A stretch of 64,000 nucleotides of DNA from Paenibacillus endoradicis (GTDB lineage: Bacteria > Bacillota > Bacilli > Paenibacillales > Paenibacillaceae), in NCBI RefSeq assembly GCF_024721975.1, contig NZ_JANQBB010000004.1, forward strand, positions 248,001-312,000, read 5' to 3'. Made by a program: the position numbers and the translations under genes. Under the pieces are notes generated by a model, which worked only from the letters and a program-made list of their open reading frames with translations, made no database searches and was not told where the DNA came from. Below, in pieces: positions 61,612 to 64,000 of the stretch (positions are counted from its first letter, which is position 1; each line of letters starts with the position of its first letter).

Positions 61612-62820
61612 ATGGCAACGTTTTTTCTTATTATTATTTATTTAGCTTTCATTAGTTTAGGTTTGCCTGATTCATTACTAGGATCTGCATGGCCTGTCAT
61701 GCGAGGAGATCTACATGCGTCATTAGGCACTGCGGGCATTATTTCTATGGTTATTGCAGGTAGTACGATCGTATCGAGTTTATTAAGTGGTATCGTTATT
61801 AAACGGTTTGGTACAGGGAAAGTGACATTAGTGAGCTGTCTGTTAACAGCAGTGGCATTACTAGGGTTTTCATGGTCACCTTCACTCATTTGGCTCATCA
61901 TTTGTGCGATTCCACTAGGTATAGGTGCGGGTGCTGTAGATGCTGGTCTTAATAATTATGTAGCTCTTCACTACAAGGCGCATCATATGAGTTGGCTGCA
62001 TTGTTTTTGGGGTGTAGGTGCGACACTAGGTCCAATTATTATGGCTTCGTTTATTGCTGGAGATAAAGTTTGGAGACAAGGTTATTTCACCGTTGCTTGT
62101 ATTCAATTCATTCTTGTTGTTATACTTTTCGTTTCTTTGCCACTGTGGGATAAAGTAGCCAAAAGAAGTATGGCAACGAAAGTAGAGGCTCATTCAGAAG
62201 AAACTGAACTAGAGCTAGAACAACATGCTGAGACGAGAAAACCATGGCAAATAAAAGGCGTTAAACTAGCAATGCTAACCTTTATATTTTACTGTGGGAT
62301 TGAAGCAAGTATGGGGTTGTGGGGAAGTAGCTTTCTAGTTAACATGAAAAATTTACCGGCTGCAACGGCGGCACAATGGGTATCTTGGTTTTATATAGGC
62401 ATTACAGTAGGGAGAATGATTACTGGATTTATTACATTTGCAATGAGCAGCCGAATGTTAATTAGATACGGTCAGTTGATTGCTTTAGTAGGTGCAATAT
62501 TACTTGTATTACCGTTACCATCCATCATTTCATTGATTGGATTTATGATTGTAGGATTAGGATTAGCACCAATATTTCCGTGTATGTTGCATGAGACACC
62601 TGCACGCTTTGGGAAGAAGAACGCTCAGTCAATCATGGGTTTCCAAATGGCCGCTGCCTATACAGGTAGTACATTAGTTCCTCCGATGCTAGGATTGTTG
62701 GCAACCAATATAACGATTGGAATTTTCCCTATATTTATTACAATATTTGCGATCGCCATGTTATTGTGTACGGAGCAGTTAAATCGTTTCATAGCAAAGC
62801 TGCGTGTAAGTGTAAGATAG
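61612..62820 (+). CDS. MFS transporter, FHS/sugar type
   Basis: 402 residues with twelve helices. It opens IYLAFISLGLPDSLLGSAWP, has IPLGIGAGAVDAGLNNYVAL and WLHCFWGVGATLGPIIM, and a charged middle loop (EETELELEQHAETRK). This pattern is that of fucose- and glucose-permease-like (FHS) carriers. Encoded with a ROK regulator, it probably imports a sugar. GGGGAG precedes the ATG. Confidence 0.88.
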   Translation: MATFFLIIIYLAFISLGLPDSLLGSAWPVMRGDLHASLGTAGIISMVIAGSTIVSSLLSGIVIKRFGTGKVTLVSCLLTAVALLGFSWSPSLIWLIICAIPLGIGAGAVDAGLNNYVALHYKAHHMSWLHCFWGVGATLGPIIMASFIAGDKVWRQGYFTVACIQFILVVILFVSLPLWDKVAKRSMATKVEAHSEETELELEQHAETRKPWQIKGVKLAMLTFIFYCGIEASMGLWGSSFLVNMKNLPAATAAQWVSWFYIGITVGRMITGFITFAMSSRMLIRYGQLIALVGAILLVLPLPSIISLIGFMIVGLGLAPIFPCMLHETPARFGKKNAQSIMGFQMAAAYTGSTLVPPMLGLLATNITIGIFPIFITIFAIAMLLCTEQLNRFIAKLRVSVR

Positions 62821-62836
62821 AGTAATTATATATGTT

Positions 62837-62866
62837 AGAAAAGCCACTTTAAGTGGCTTTTCTTCG
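62837..62866 (+). terminator. Rho-independent terminator after the MFS gene
   Basis: A perfect 13-bp stem (AGAAAAGCCACTT / AAGTGGCTTTTCT) without a loop spacer beyond the centre is followed by T-rich sequence. Confidence 0.8.
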
Positions 62867-63196
62867 TTTATTGTAATATGAGAGCTTGACACATTATTCT
62901 ATTAGGGATATTATAGACACGGTAAGTCTGTGATTGGAATGGACGTACTTCGTTCTAAGGCAAATGCATAACCAGAAGCACTTTATGTTGAAAAGAAGAA
63001 TATAGTTATGAGTTAAGTAGCATTTTTCAATCCAATTAAAGATATTATAAATCTTTAATATCTTTTAAGGAAGGGGAAGTATATAATTGGAGATTTTGCT
63101 ATGAGCGTGAACATGGATTTGAAAGAGGAAGATTTCGGATGACGAAATTAACCACAAAAATATTTACTAATTACATATCAGACTGGAGAAGTATTT
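62867..63196. other. intergenic stretch before the last MFS gene
   Basis: About 330 bases with no supported gene. A 13-codon frame at about 63101 (MSVNMDLKEEDFG) and short open frames near 62910-62960 could be a leader or decayed gene ends, but nothing is recognisable. The last 40 bases contain the promoter-proximal region and the GGAG ribosome site of the MFS gene. Confidence 0.4.
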
Positions 63197-64000
63197 ATGA
63201 ATCGTGTTGCCATATATTTATTAGCATTAGGTGCCTTTGTCGTAGGTACAGCAGAATTTATTGTTTCAGGAGTTTTAGAGATTATTTCTCGTGATTTAAA
63301 TGTTTCGATTTCGTTGGCTGGCCAATTAGTAACTGTATATGCCTTATCACATGCATTTGGGGCACTTGTACTAGTTATGCTAACTGCACAGTTTGATAGA
63401 AAAAAAGTTTTATTATATTCTATGCTTGTGTTTATTTTTGGAAATATTATAGCGTTTTTCAGTTTTAATTTTAGTATGCTTATGCTATCCCGTATTGTAC
63501 TAGCAATGAGCGGTGGATTATTTTTTGTTGTCGCAATTAGTTACGCTGCTCAACTTGCGCTACCTGCAAAGCGTGGCGGTGCTATCGCAACAGTTATAAC
63601 TGGATTTACAATTTCTTTGGCACTAGGTGTGCCAATCGGAACACTAATTGCTGCATATTTGGATTGGCGCTATATCTATCTTATTATTGCTGCCGTTACA
63701 CTTATCAATCTTATACTACTTAATAAATTCATTTCTGAATTAAAGGGTAAAAAACAGATCTCATTGAAGCAACAATTACTTTTAATGAAAGATAAGAAAA
63801 TAATTAGTGGTTTATTAATGACTATATTTTGGATGCTTGGATATACAATGGTCTTTGCCTATAGTGCTCCTCTTCTAAGCAACTTAGCTGGTCTTTCTAT
63901 AGAAATGATAAGTACTGCACTTTTAGTGCTTGGTTTATCTGCTTTTGTTGGCTCGCGTATTGGAGGATATGCAGTTGATAAATGGGGGCCTGTTCGAACG
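63197..64000 (+). CDS. MFS efflux transporter (AraJ/chloramphenicol-type), 5' part
   Basis: 268 codons are visible; the gene runs off the window end. It begins ALGAFVVGTAEFIVSGVLEI, then LAGQLVTVYALSHAFGALVL, DRKKVLLYSMLVFIFGN and AKRGGAIATVITGFTISLAL, the DHA1 drug-efflux pattern (AraJ, YdhP, Cml-like; motif C in G-x-x-x-G-x-P-x-G at GVPIGTLI). ATG 63197 is nine bases after GGAG. The substrate is unknown. Confidence 0.85.
   Translation, partial: MNRVAIYLLALGAFVVGTAEFIVSGVLEIISRDLNVSISLAGQLVTVYALSHAFGALVLVMLTAQFDRKKVLLYSMLVFIFGNIIAFFSFNFSMLMLSRIVLAMSGGLFFVVAISYAAQLALPAKRGGAIATVITGFTISLALGVPIGTLIAAYLDWRYIYLIIAAVTLINLILLNKFISELKGKKQISLKQQLLLMKDKKIISGLLMTIFWMLGYTMVFAYSAPLLSNLAGLSIEMISTALLVLGLSAFVGSRIGGYAVDKWGPVRT

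Noticed and set aside
1..64000. tRNA, rRNA, intact insertion sequences or phage genes
   Set aside because: No cloverleaf-like clusters, rRNA segments, transposase motifs or phage structural genes were recognised on either strand by reading.

Overview
The window looks like chromosome from an AT-rich Gram-positive spore-former of the Paenibacillaceae type. Supporting signs are strong AGGAGG-like ribosome sites with TTG and GTG starts, Rho-independent terminators after most transcription units, a surface protein with three SLH (S-layer homology) repeats, a YesM/YesN two-component pair beside an LplB/YtcP-like sugar ABC transporter, a LysM-GH18 spore-type hydrolase, and a small surplus of short single-gene units. 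I see no rRNA, tRNA, CRISPR array or intact insertion sequence. The genus is inference; a 16S or rpoB comparison from the same contig would settle it.

Layout. 1-4.8 kb: the end of a MacB/FtsX-type ABC exporter, facing a convergent OmpR-type two-component pair. 5-9 kb: a secreted protein made mostly of Gly-rich hexapeptide repeats, an Ada DNA-repair regulator followed by a broken PEP-mutase-like gene, and a TcyP-like symporter. 9.1-13.2 kb: a leader with attenuator-like folding, a secreted Ser/Thr/Ala-rich protein ending in Cys, and a large SLH protein with two thioredoxin-like domains. 13.4-19.6 kb: an alanine/sodium symporter, two RibD-type reductases with a divergent YafY/WYL regulator, an ECF sigma factor fused to pentapeptide-like repeats, and a glycosyltransferase. 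19.8-28.7 kb: sensor kinase, AraC-type regulator, a three-gene sugar ABC transporter, an SDR, a ThuA-like protein and an Fsr-like MFS pump, probably one catabolic unit. 28.8-32.8 kb: a TetR-controlled SMR efflux pair, a possible leader peptide, and a sulfation cassette (cysC, GNAT, Stf0 sulfotransferase).

32.9-43.8 kb: a LysM-GH18 hydrolase, an RluA pseudouridine synthase, a LysR regulator divergent from a CofE-like protein, a Na+/H+ antiporter, a LacI-controlled lipoprotein amidohydrolase, and an unassigned structured RNA locus before a GNAT. 43.8-48.3 kb: a membrane alpha/beta hydrolase whose ribosome site lies in a 27-bp perfect hairpin, a LytTR-DUF3021 pair, and malate:quinone oxidoreductase. 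48.4-55.5 kb: an NgcEFG-like amino-sugar ABC transporter divergent from a self-contained N-acetylglucosamine-type PTS (antiterminator with its RAT site and terminator, EIIA, EIICB, HPr). 55.5-64 kb: a GNAT, a DUF4358-like lipoprotein, a CE2-like SGNH esterase, a MidA-like methyltransferase with TPR repeats, a ROK regulator behind a perfect 50-bp palindrome, and two MFS transporters, the last cut by the window edge.

Common threads are carbohydrate import, notably amino sugars from chitin or cell wall, and surface or envelope modification. The most unusual items are the thioredoxin-like SLH protein with its leader, the sigma factor-pentapeptide fusion, the RBS-burying hairpin, the 50-bp palindrome and the sulfation cassette.
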